The translations under genes were made by a program, and so were the position numbers. This document shows positions 8,559 through 15,896 of a DNA stretch of 64,000 nucleotides, one piece after another. The notes below the pieces were generated by a model. It saw only the letters and a list, made by a program, of their open reading frames with translations, was not told the origin of the DNA and ran no database searches. Each line of letters opens with the position of its first letter. Position 1 is the first letter of the stretch. Source of the stretch: Chromobacterium alticapitis (GTDB taxonomy: Bacteria; Pseudomonadota; Gammaproteobacteria; Burkholderiales; Chromobacteriaceae); contig NZ_PQWB01000017.1 in NCBI RefSeq assembly GCF_002924365.1, positions 299,289 to 363,288 of the forward strand. Reading direction: 5' to 3'.

Positions 8559-9322
8559 TCCGCTCCCGGGTGGATGCGGGTCAGGTGCTGCATTTCCATC
8601 AGCAGCCCCACCAGCGCTTCGCCGTGCCGGCCGCGCTTGCCGCCGCACAGGCCGGACGGCTTCAGCGGCAGCTTCAGCGTGGCGGCGGTCAGCACTTCCT
8701 GCACATAGTTCAGCCATTCCGGATGCAGCGCGGCGAGGTCGCAGCCTATGCCCAGGCCCAGCATTTTTTGTTCCAGCGCGTCCATCTCGAACAGCTCGCC
8801 CACGTAGTCCCAGCAGTGGTTCAGCGCGTTCTGGGCGTAGCGGTGGCTGCGGGCGCTGCCATCGCCCAGCCGCACTACCCATTCGCTGCTGCGGCGCAGG
8901 TGGTAGCTCGCTTCCTTGAGCGCCTTGGCCGCGATGGCGGCGACCTGGCTGTCGGCGGAGTCGGACAGTTCGCGCAGCACCAGGCAGTGCCAGCTGTCGA
9001 ACAGGAACTGGCGCAGCTGGGTGTCGGCGAAGTTGCCGTTGGGCTGCTCCGTCAGCAGCACGTTGCGGAAGCCCTGGGCGTCGCGGCGGTAGGCCAGATC
9101 GTCTTCGCTTTGGCGCGGCGACAGCTTGGCGCCGGCATAGTCCAGCCACAGCCGGGCCTGGCCCAGCAGGTCCAGCGCCACATTGCTCAGCGCCAGGTCT
9201 TCCTCCAGCGTCGGCGCGTGGCCGCACCAGGCGCACAGCCTTTGCGACAGAATCAGCGCGCTGTCGCCCAGCCGCAGCAGGTAGTCCGCCAGTTGCGGAT
9301 TGTGTTCGGTCACGGCGTTCAC
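8552..9322 (-). CDS. paaC: PaaC-like structural subunit of the ring epoxidase
   Basis: A 256-residue ferritin-like protein beginning [20 protein letters not shown]. It resembles PaaC, the non-catalytic partner that forms the heterodimer core with PaaA; SNVALDLLGQARLWLDYAG and KEASYHLRRSSEWVVRLGDG are typical. The start is GTG at 9322, in a GTGA overlap with the paaB stop, and its own stop overlaps the start of paaD. The A-B-C-D-E order is that of phenylacetate operons. By analogy PaaC is needed to shape the CoA-thioester binding site. Confidence 0.9.
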   Translation of the reverse strand: MNAVTEHNPQLADYLLRLGDSALILSQRLCAWCGHAPTLEEDLALSNVALDLLGQARLWLDYAGAKLSPRQSEDDLAYRRDAQGFRNVLLTEQPNGNFADTQLRQFLFDSWHCLVLRELSDSADSQVAAIAAKALKEASYHLRRSSEWVVRLGDGSARSHRYAQNALNHCWDYVGELFEMDALEQKMLGLGIGCDLAALHPEWLNYVQEVLTAATLKLPLKPSGLCGGKRGRHGEALVGLLMEMQHLTRIHPGAEW

Positions 9323-9600
9323 AGGTGTTGCACTCCCTCGGGAACCGGGTAGTAGGTGGCGTGGCGGAAGCCCTTGCCGCGGGCGTTCTCGAACCACGCG
9401 GCCTTGTCCTGGCCGGCGCTGCTGATCAGGTTGTCCGACGCCACCAGCCACAAGCTGACGAAGTCGTCTCGGCGGGTGTAGACGTCGCGCGCGTGCTGCA
9501 GCGCCATGCAGGCGTCGCTGGCCTGGACGCTGCCGATGTGGCGGTGGGCGACGCCGTTTTGGCTGCGCACGAAGACTTCCCACGATTTCCATTCATTCAT
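9319..9600 (-). CDS. paaB: PaaB-like small subunit of the ring epoxidase
   Basis: A 93-residue protein starting [24 protein letters not shown], the typical PaaB opening, followed by the A-x-D-x-Y-TRRD-x-V-S-LW motif. PaaB is a small essential component that bridges PaaAC dimers. The start ATG at 9600 overlaps the end of paaA by 8 nt and its TGA overlaps the GTG of paaC, so three subunits are coupled at translation. Confidence 0.9.
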   Translation of the reverse strand: MNEWKSWEVFVRSQNGVAHRHIGSVQASDACMALQHARDVYTRRDDFVSLWLVASDNLISSAGQDKAAWFENARGKGFRHATYYPVPEGVQHL

Positions 9601-10558
9601 GGCGTTCTCCTTGGCGGCCGGCCTGGCGGGCGGCCTGTTTGCTGGCGTGGCAGGCGGCGGCTTCGCGCACCCAGGCGCCTTGTTCCCAGGCGCGGCGGCG
9701 GCTGCCTACGCGGTGGCGGTTGCACTGGCCGCCGCCCTGGATCACCCGGCTGAATTCGTCCCAGTCGATGCGGCCGATTTCGTAGTGGCCGGTCTCTTCG
9801 TTGAGGCGCAGGTCCGGGTCCGGCACGGTCAGGCCCAGGTGGTGGATCTGCGGCACGGTCTGGTCGACGAATTTCTGGCGCAGGGTGTCGTTGGAATAGA
9901 GCTTGATGCCCCACTGCATGGATCGCCGCGAGTGCGGCGAATCCTCGTCCGGCGGGCCGAACACCATCACCGTCGGCCACCACCAGCGGTTCAGCGCGTC
10001 CTGCGCCATCTGCCGCTGTTCCGGCGTGCCTTCCACCAGCTTGCGCACCAGGTCGAAGCCCTGGCGATGGTGGAAGCTTTCTTCTTGGCAGATGCGGACC
10101 ATGGCGCGGGCGTAGGGGCCGTAGGAGCTGCGGGACAGCGGCACCTGGTTGACGATGGCGGCGCCGTCGGTCAGCCAGCCGATCATGCCGACGTCGGCCC
10201 AGGTCAGCGCCGGGTAGTTGAAAATGTTCAGATACTTGGCCTGGCCGCTGAGCAGTTGCTGATAGATCCCGTCGCGATCCACGCCCAGGCTCTCCAGCGC
10301 GCTGTACAGGTATTGAGAATGGCCCGCCTCGTCCTGGATCTTGGCCAGCAGCACGCACTTGCGGTGCAGGCTGGGCGCGCGGGTCAGCCAGAAACCTTCC
10401 GGCAGCATGCCCACGTATTCGGAATGGGCATGCTGGGACATCTGCCGCAGCAGCGTGTTGCGGTAGCCCTCCGGCATCCAGTCCTGCGGCTCGATCTTGT
10501 CGCCGCGGTCGATTCTTTGCTGGAAGCCGGCTTCCAGCGTGGCGATGTCCTGGTTCAT
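9593..10558 (-). CDS. paaA: PaaA-like diiron oxygenase subunit of the ring epoxidase
   Basis: The 321-residue catalytic subunit. Diiron ligand motifs are visible: KIQDEAGH and CQEESFHH give the two Glu-x-x-His pairs expected of PaaA. The C-terminus [14 protein letters not shown] also matches the family. In phenylacetate breakdown this enzyme makes a 1,2-epoxide on the ring of phenylacetyl-CoA. Here the gene follows an AMP-forming ligase by 10 nt and shares an operon with chorismate-derived precursor genes, so I infer that the substrate is an aryl-CoA made by the locus, for example a 2-aminobenzoyl-type CoA. That substrate is a hypothesis; phenylacetyl-CoA remains possible. Confidence 0.9.
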   Translation of the reverse strand: MNQDIATLEAGFQQRIDRGDKIEPQDWMPEGYRNTLLRQMSQHAHSEYVGMLPEGFWLTRAPSLHRKCVLLAKIQDEAGHSQYLYSALESLGVDRDGIYQQLLSGQAKYLNIFNYPALTWADVGMIGWLTDGAAIVNQVPLSRSSYGPYARAMVRICQEESFHHRQGFDLVRKLVEGTPEQRQMAQDALNRWWWPTVMVFGPPDEDSPHSRRSMQWGIKLYSNDTLRQKFVDQTVPQIHHLGLTVPDPDLRLNEETGHYEIGRIDWDEFSRVIQGGGQCNRHRVGSRRRAWEQGAWVREAAACHASKQAARQAGRQGERHE

Positions 10559-10568
10559 TTTCGGCTCC

Positions 10569-12311
10569 TTATCCGCGCAGGTAGTCCAGCAGGCCCAGCG
10601 GCGCGGCGGCGGCGGCGGGCTGCTCGATCAGATGCTGGTTCCACAGCAGCTCGGCCAGATGCGCGCGGTCGCCGTCGTCATAGTCGCGTTGCCAGGCCCA
10701 GAACTGATCGCGGATCAGGCGCTTGAGCACCTTGCCGGTGGAGCCGGCGGGCAGCGCGCCGTCTTCGGCCAGCAGGGCGGCGCAGACGGTGTAGTCGGGC
10801 AGCGCGCCGCGGCCCTGGAAGGGGTAGCAGTCTTGCGCGTGGCGCAGCACGGCGGCGGCGTCGAGTTCGGCGCCTCGGCTTGGCTTCACCAGGATCAGCA
10901 CGGCTTCCTCGCGGGTGGGGCCGCGCGACACGCCGACCACGCTGACGTCGAACACGCCGGGCAGGGTCAGCAGATGCTCTTCCAGCAGCAGGGTGTAGGC
11001 GGGCACGCCCAAGTTGCTGGGCACGGTGTCGACGATGCGGTCCAGGTGGACGAATTCGCCGTTGCCCAGGCGCAGGCCGACATCGCCGGTCAGCCAGTAG
11101 CCGTTCAGCGAAGTCAGCGTGGTCAGGTGCGGCTGGCCGTAGTAGCCCGGCGTCACCGTGGGCGAGCGCACGCCGAAATAACCGGGCTCGCCATCAGGCA
11201 GCAACGCGCCAAGCGGCGACAGGATGTCGCAGCGGGCATAGCCGGCGGCGTGGCCCACGGTGCGCTTGCTGGCGACGTCGCCCTTGCTGGACACCTTGAA
11301 GAATTGCGACATGCCCAGTTCCGACGCGCCGAACATATCGGTGAAGCGGGCTTCCGGCGCCAGGCGCAGCAACTGGCGGATGTGGGCCTCGTGCGCGGTG
11401 TCGCCGGTGTTGTAGAAGCGGCGCACGCTGCCAAAGTAGCTGTCCGGCAAGTCTTGCTCGGCGAAGGAGGCATAGCTTTGCGAGAAGGCGGTGACGATGC
11501 TGGGCTGGAAGCTGGCGATCAGATTGGCCGCGGCCGAGCCGGTCTGGGTGTGCAGCGCCAGCGTCGGCAGCTGCAGCATGGTGGCGGTCATCAGGTAGCT
11601 GATGCCGGCGGCATGGGTGGGCGGCATGGCGGTGGCCAACTTGTCGCCGTCCTGTTCGACGAAGCTGCGCAGGCGCTCGCGCTTGCCGTTGAAGAACTGG
11701 GCGTGGCCGAACAGCACGGCCTTGGGGATGCCGGTGGTGCCGGAGCTGTGGCACACCATGATGATGTCTTCGTCGCGGCGCGCGGCCGGCCAGCCTTCCG
11801 TCGGCAGCGGCGCGATGTCCACCGGCGCGCCTTCGGCGAAGCCGGCGTCGAGCGCGGTCAGGCCATGCAGTTCGCCGGCCAGGTCCCAGCGCGCGTCGGT
11901 TTCCTTGTCGTAGACGAAGACGTCGAAGCGGTTGCGGCGGGCGTACAGCGCGGCGATGTCGGCGCGCAGATGGCCATTGATCAGCACCGGCACGCAGCCC
12001 AGGCTGCCCAGGGCCAGGAAGTGCAGGAAGGACGGGATGCCGTCGCCCAGATAGAGGCAGACGTGGCGGCCGGCGGCCATGCCCTGGCGGCGGTACCAGC
12101 CGGCCAGCTCGGCTGTCTGTTGGCGCAGGCTGGCCAGCGAATAGGCCTGGTGGGCGCGGCCGCTGGGGCCGACATAGGGCTGCTCCAGGAACAGGAAGTC
12201 TTCATCCAGCGGGCCGTAGGCTTCCAGCGCCTTGAACAGGAAGTTGCCGGCGCCGAGTTCGGGATCGGCGAACAGCGCGTCCCAGGCTTGTTTGCGGGTG
12301 GTCGGGTTCAT
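10569..12311 (-). CDS. AMP-forming acyl-CoA synthetase/ligase-like enzyme
   Basis: A 580-residue adenylate-forming enzyme. The P-loop motif is [12 protein letters not shown], the mid motif [10 protein letters not shown], the hinge region [21 protein letters not shown], and the catalytic lysine motif [15 protein letters not shown]. It is the first enzyme of the leftward operon after the DoxX-like gene. It is clearly different from the benzoate-CoA-ligase half of the fusion protein and from the ligase at 15.9 kb, so the locus has three separate carboxylate-activating domains. No carrier protein is visible, which favours CoA as acceptor. The substrate is not known. Confidence 0.88.
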   Translation of the reverse strand: MNPTTRKQAWDALFADPELGAGNFLFKALEAYGPLDEDFLFLEQPYVGPSGRAHQAYSLASLRQQTAELAGWYRRQGMAAGRHVCLYLGDGIPSFLHFLALGSLGCVPVLINGHLRADIAALYARRNRFDVFVYDKETDARWDLAGELHGLTALDAGFAEGAPVDIAPLPTEGWPAARRDEDIIMVCHSSGTTGIPKAVLFGHAQFFNGKRERLRSFVEQDGDKLATAMPPTHAAGISYLMTATMLQLPTLALHTQTGSAAANLIASFQPSIVTAFSQSYASFAEQDLPDSYFGSVRRFYNTGDTAHEAHIRQLLRLAPEARFTDMFGASELGMSQFFKVSSKGDVASKRTVGHAAGYARCDILSPLGALLPDGEPGYFGVRSPTVTPGYYGQPHLTTLTSLNGYWLTGDVGLRLGNGEFVHLDRIVDTVPSNLGVPAYTLLLEEHLLTLPGVFDVSVVGVSRGPTREEAVLILVKPSRGAELDAAAVLRHAQDCYPFQGRGALPDYTVCAALLAEDGALPAGSTGKVLKRLIRDQFWAWQRDYDDGDRAHLAELLWNQHLIEQPAAAAAPLGLLDYLRG

Positions 12312-12344
12312 GTCTCGTGCTTTCTCGCGATAGAAAGTAGGGGG

Positions 12345-12779
12345 TCAGGCGCGCTTGGCGTCGGCTTGCGGCTGGCTGGCCAGGTAGACCAGGAAGGCGC
12401 AGGCGCTGCAGGTCAGCACGCTGAAATTCAGGGACAGCTTCAAGCTCTGGAAGGCGGCCATGCTGATGGCGAAGAGCAGCAGCAGGGCGGCGCTGGCCCA
12501 GGCGGTGCGGCGCAGCTGGACGCCCAGCAGCAGGAAGACGCCGAGCACGGCTTCCAGGATGTCGACCAGCCAGGCCAGGGCGGGGATCAGCGGGGCGGGC
12601 GCCCACGGCGACAGCTTGGCGACGTGGCGATAGAAGTTGTCCATGTTTCCCCAGGACACGCCCAGGTCGCCCATCTTGCCCCACAGGCCCAGGCGGTCTG
12701 CCACGGCGGACAGGAAGGCGGCGGCCAGCGCGAAGCGGGCGAACAGCAGGACGGACTTCCAGGAATTTTGTTGTTGCAT
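12345..12779 (-). CDS. DoxX-like four-helix membrane protein
   Basis: A 144-residue hydrophobic protein with about four transmembrane segments and the layout of the DoxX/DoxD family (ARFALAAAFLSAVADRLG, then a membrane helix with DILEAVLGVFLLLG). DoxX relatives are linked to quinone or sulfur redox chemistry, but many are uncharacterised. It is the first gene after the promoter at about 12.86 kb and ends 33 nt before the ligase. A redox-helper role for the oxygenases is possible but unsupported. Confidence 0.75.
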   Translation of the reverse strand: MQQQNSWKSVLLFARFALAAAFLSAVADRLGLWGKMGDLGVSWGNMDNFYRHVAKLSPWAPAPLIPALAWLVDILEAVLGVFLLLGVQLRRTAWASAALLLLFAISMAAFQSLKLSLNFSVLTCSACAFLVYLASQPQADAKRA

Positions 12780-12849
12780 GTCGGCCTCTCTCGGTTGGTT
12801 TGAACGGCGGGCAGGTCGTCGTCGCGGCCTGCGTGTCGTTGGCGAGCTA

Positions 12850-12908
12850 AATGTAGCGGTGGGGGGCGGCGTGCTTAAGGGGCAAGAATTGGCTGATCGA
12901 CCATGACA
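12850..12908 (-). promoter_or_regulatory. Promoter of the leftward biosynthetic operon, shared-motif site C
   Basis: On the minus strand TGTCATGG (12908-12901) is followed after 15 nt by TTGCCCC (12885-12879), then a -35-like TTAAGC (12878-12873), 17 nt and a -10-like TACATT (12855-12850). The same arrangement, with identical spacing, precedes lysR and the epimerase gene. The upstream element lies near -65, where LysR-type regulators usually bind. A 9-bp inverted repeat (CCAGGCCAT, 12911-12919, with ATGGCCTGG, 12939-12947) lies just upstream and may be part of the operator. Confidence 0.6.
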
Positions 12909-12967
12909 AGCCAGGCCATGCCCTTAAGGACAGGGTCAATGGCCTGGTCAAATTGCCGGAAGGGAGA

Positions 12968-13002
12968 GCGGACAAAAAAACGGACCCGGCAGGCCGGGTC
13001 CG
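12968..13002 (-). terminator. Rho-independent terminator of the EamA gene
   Basis: Read leftward, a strong GC hairpin (CGGACCCGGC / GCCGGGTCCG) is followed by a run of seven T. It lies 33 nt after the stop of the EamA gene and separates that transcript from the promoter of the large operon. Confidence 0.85.
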
Positions 13003-13034
13003 AACAGGGGAGGACAAGGGATAGAGGGGAAAAC

Positions 13035-14012
13035 TCAGCGTCCGGCGGCGGGGGCCAGGGCCGGCTTGACGGCCACTGCGGCGGCTTTTTTCTGGGCGCG
13101 GCGTTGATACAGGTTGTTCAGCAGCAGGGACACGGCGGTCAGGCTGGCGCCGGCAACTTGCATGTTTTCCGGCACGACGCCGGCGATGGTCGACAGGGTG
13201 AAGGCGGTGATCGGCACGATGTCCATGAACAGCACGCCGTTCAGCGGGGTCAGAATCTTGTTGCCGATGTTCCAGCACAGCACGCCCATCAGGCCGGCGA
13301 TCAGGGCCATGTACAGCAGGTGCGGGGCGACGGCTACGGTGGCGGCCAGGGTCGGTTGCGGGATGGCGCCGGCCAGGATCAGGGCGATGGTCACGGCGAA
13401 CACGGTGGTCAGGCCCAGCAACGTGGTCATGGTGGTGTAGCGGTACGGGCTCCATTTCGGGAAGTAGGAAGCGCCCACGGTGTAGAACACCCAGCACAGC
13501 GCGCCCAGGATCAGCGGAATGTTGGCCACGAAGTTGGACGGCTCGGAAGTCACAGCGTGGAAGTCACCCTTGGTGATCACCAGCACGACGCCGCAGAACG
13601 ACATCAGGATGAAGCCGAAGGAGAACAGGGGCGGCCGCACCTTGCGCAGGGCCCAGATCACGAACAGTCCCAGCATGGGCATGGTGGCCATCATGATGGA
13701 GGCGGTCAGCGCGCCGCTGGGGCCGGCCAGTTTCTGGCCCAGGAACACCAGGAAGCCGAAGCCGGCGAAACCGGCGGAGCCGAACAGCCAGGCCAGGCCC
13801 CAGCGCTCGCCCTTCAGCGACAGCGCTTGCGGACCTTCGCGGAACAGCAGCAGGACGACGAAGGCGAGGCCGGCGATGCTGTAGCGCAGAGCAGTGAAGG
13901 TGAACGGGTCCATGTGGCGCAGCGCGTCGGTCATGACGGGGAACATGGCGCCCCAGGATATGGTGGCGGCGAGGCAGCAGAGTATGCCGGTCAGGTATTG
14001 GCGGGTTTGCAT
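13035..14012 (-). CDS. EamA/DMT-family membrane transporter
   Basis: A 325-residue membrane protein with about ten transmembrane helices in two EamA repeats (YLTGILCCLAATISWGAMFP opening the first). The family exports metabolites and amino acids. I chose ATG 14012 (MQTRQYL) because GGAG lies nine nt upstream; a TTG at 14018 is also in frame. It is transcribed alone, ends at its own terminator, and its promoter region is shared with the divergent PLP-enzyme gene, including a pair of 13-bp inverted repeats. It probably exports a product or intermediate of the neighbouring pathway. Confidence 0.82.
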   Translation of the reverse strand: MQTRQYLTGILCCLAATISWGAMFPVMTDALRHMDPFTFTALRYSIAGLAFVVLLLFREGPQALSLKGERWGLAWLFGSAGFAGFGFLVFLGQKLAGPSGALTASIMMATMPMLGLFVIWALRKVRPPLFSFGFILMSFCGVVLVITKGDFHAVTSEPSNFVANIPLILGALCWVFYTVGASYFPKWSPYRYTTMTTLLGLTTVFAVTIALILAGAIPQPTLAATVAVAPHLLYMALIAGLMGVLCWNIGNKILTPLNGVLFMDIVPITAFTLSTIAGVVPENMQVAGASLTAVSLLLNNLYQRRAQKKAAAVAVKPALAPAAGR

Positions 14013-14087
14013 GATCAATCACTCCAGGGTGGTTTTGAAAGTTTGCGTCAGGTACGGACTGAACTTTAATTTCCACCTATCCTCGCG

Positions 14088-14100
14088 TCCATTCGCATTT
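14088..14100. promoter_or_regulatory. Left copy of a 13-bp inverted repeat in the divergent promoter region
   Basis: TCCATTCGCATTT here is the exact reverse complement of AAATGCGAATGGA at 14331-14343. It lies in the presumed promoter/leader of the EamA gene. A shared operator for both divergent genes is the simplest reading. Confidence 0.45.
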
Positions 14101-14189
14101 TTGGAAGGCAGCCATCAATTTGGCTGAAGGCTGGTTTTTATATATTAAAGAGTGAATGGGGTAGATATTATCCATAATTGATTTTATTA

Positions 14190-14230
14190 GGCGGGAAATC
14201 AGCGTGTCGTGCTGATTTCCCGCCTTTTTT
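14190..14230 (+). terminator. Orphan rho-independent terminator in a divergent promoter region
   Basis: A perfect 14-bp stem (GGCGGGAAATCAGC with GCTGATTTCCCGCC) and a 7-nt loop are followed by six T in the + direction. No gene on the + strand precedes it: the nearest left gene runs the other way. It must therefore end a short leader or small RNA, or act in attenuation of the PLP-enzyme gene that begins 222 nt downstream. Confidence 0.85.
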
Positions 14231-14324
14231 CATGCTGATTTTCGGGAGTGTTATAGATTTTGCTGTAAAAATATCCTTTGTTTTCAATGGCTTGCTTTTG
14301 CCATCTGTTTGGGTGATCCCTGCC

Positions 14325-14343
14325 TTCGCAAAATGCGAATGGA
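14325..14343. promoter_or_regulatory. Dyad operator candidate (TTCGCA-AAA-TGCGAA) upstream of the PLP gene
   Basis: TTCGCAAAATGCGAA (14325-14339) is a perfect dyad around three A and contains the T-N11-A pattern of LysR-type sites. Its right half continues as AAATGCGAATGGA, the mirror of the 14088-14100 copy. The LysR regulator encoded 3 kb downstream is a candidate binder, though this motif differs from the TGTCATGG element of the other three promoters. Confidence 0.5.
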
Positions 14344-14451
14344 TGGAATTGCACGTGCTCGGCTACATTGCATTCCAACAGTTCGACGCCGGATCGGTCG
14401 AATGAATTCTGCAGTTTAAATCTGAGTTTTTATTCCTGACGGAGAAGAGTC

Positions 14452-15852
14452 ATGTTGAAGCAAGTTTATTCCACGCCGATCGCTGACGCGCTGTTGTCGA
14501 TTCGAGAAACGATACGCCATTCTTTCCACGCGCTGCCCATTTTCAATGGCCATTCCACCCAGGGCAGCCCGCTGGCGGACAAGTACTGCAGCCTGCTGGG
14601 GGACACGGTGCTGGGCAGCGAACTGACCACCACCGGCAAGCTGTTCGACAGCTTCTTCTTCCCCAAGGCGGCGATCCGCCAGTCGGAAGACTTGGCCGCG
14701 CAAACTTTCGGCGCGGACGGCACGGTGTATGTCACCACCGGCACCACCACCAGCAACCAGATCGCCGCCACCGCGCTGTACCAGCGCCAGGGTCCGGTGC
14801 TGATGGACAAGAGCTGCCACCAGTCCATCCACTTCGTGCTGCACGGCCTGGGCGCCCGCGTCGACTATCTGACCGCGGAGTTTGAGTGCCCGGTCAGCGA
14901 GCGCAGCGCCTGGAATATCGAATCGCTGCTGGAACAGACGCGCCGCGCCGAACAGGCGGACGCGCCGTATGAAATGATCGTGCTGACCGCCCAGTCCTAC
15001 GAGGGCGTGATCTACGACGTGCCGCGCATCATCGGCGCCTTGCTGGCGGCCGGCGTGCGCACCCGCAAATTCCTGGTGGACGAAGCCTGGGGCGCCGCCA
15101 ACTACTTCCATCCCGAGCTGCAGCCCCTGACTGCGATGAATGTCGGCGAACTGCGCGCCCGTTATCCGGAGCTGGAAGTGGTATGCACCCAGTCCTCGCA
15201 CAAGTCGCTGAGCACGCTGCGCCAGGCCTCCATGATCCACTTCCGCGGACCAGAGTCGCTGCGCGAGCGGCTGAATGTCGCCAAGTTCCGCGTCCACAGC
15301 ACCTCTCCCAGCTACCCGATCCTGGCCTCGCTGGACCTGGCGCAGGCGCAGATGGCGGTGGAGGGGCGAGAGCGGGCGCGCCAGGCCCTGGCGCTGGCGC
15401 AAGCATTCAAGGAAAAGCTGCAAAACGGCATGGACTGGTCGTGCTACCGCGTCTGCCCGATGCCGGCGATGGACGGCATGCAGGACTACGTGCACCAGGA
15501 CCCGTGCAAGGTGTCGATCGACATTGAAGGCCTGGGCCTGCCGGCCGCCGAGGTGCAGGCCTATCTGTTCCGCGAACACGGCGTCTATCTGAACCGCATC
15601 ACCCGCCGCACCGTGCTGCTGAATTTCCACATCGGCGTCCTGCCCGAAGCGGTGGACGCCATGCTCGAAGGCCTGGCCGCCCTGCAGCGGCGCCAGGTGG
15701 GAGAGTCGGTGAAGCAAGTGCTGGCCGACCGCTTCGTGATCCCGTATCCGCCCGGCGTGCCGCTCTTGGTGCCCGGCGACGTCATCACCGACGAGATCCA
15801 CCGCAAGATGGAAACCATACGCAAGACCGGCATCGCCCTGCTTGAAATCTGA
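14452..15852 (+). CDS. PLP-dependent fold-type I enzyme, Orn/Lys/Arg decarboxylase-like
   Basis: A 466-residue enzyme of the basic amino acid decarboxylase superfamily. K251 in SSHKSLSTLRQASM is the likely PLP Schiff-base lysine, D210 in LVDEAWG the pyridine-nitrogen partner, and H123 in DKSCHQSIH the ring-stacking histidine. It lacks the long N- and C-terminal domains of inducible decarboxylases, so it resembles the short members, some of which do other PLP chemistry. It has a good ribosome site (GGAG) and is followed after 44 nt by a ligase gene in the same transcript. Whether it decarboxylates a basic amino acid or acts on a pathway intermediate is open. Confidence 0.82.
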   Translation: MLKQVYSTPIADALLSIRETIRHSFHALPIFNGHSTQGSPLADKYCSLLGDTVLGSELTTTGKLFDSFFFPKAAIRQSEDLAAQTFGADGTVYVTTGTTTSNQIAATALYQRQGPVLMDKSCHQSIHFVLHGLGARVDYLTAEFECPVSERSAWNIESLLEQTRRAEQADAPYEMIVLTAQSYEGVIYDVPRIIGALLAAGVRTRKFLVDEAWGAANYFHPELQPLTAMNVGELRARYPELEVVCTQSSHKSLSTLRQASMIHFRGPESLRERLNVAKFRVHSTSPSYPILASLDLAQAQMAVEGRERARQALALAQAFKEKLQNGMDWSCYRVCPMPAMDGMQDYVHQDPCKVSIDIEGLGLPAAEVQAYLFREHGVYLNRITRRTVLLNFHIGVLPEAVDAMLEGLAALQRRQVGESVKQVLADRFVIPYPPGVPLLVPGDVITDEIHRKMETIRKTGIALLEI

Positions 15853-15896
15853 ACGTGAACCCCATAGCCAAGCCAAATTCTATTTAGGAGCCCACC

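Larger units (their letters stand above)
14109..14451 (+). promoter_or_regulatory. Long AT-rich leader region of the PLP-enzyme gene
   Basis: Between the divergent EamA and PLP-enzyme genes lie 439 bases with no convincing gene. This part holds a small hairpin (CAGCCA/TGGCTG, 14109-14126), a possible promoter (TTGGCT at 14120, TATATT at 14141, spacing 15), a perfect intrinsic terminator at 14190-14230, a dyad at 14325-14339, and the GGAG of the PLP gene at 14441-14444. The order promoter, terminator, long leader suggests either attenuation or a separate short RNA. Confidence 0.45.

Noticed and set aside
6945-10558. Reading the paaABCDE genes as an ordinary phenylacetate degradation operon
   Set aside because: No phenylacetate-CoA ligase of the usual type and no paaF, G, H, J, K or Z in view, while chorismate-branch genes share the operon. 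Kept only as an alternative for substrate.
14178-14405. 75-codon + strand frame in the divergent promoter region
   Set aside because: It starts inside the left arm of the orphan terminator, has no ribosome site and no recognisable protein features.
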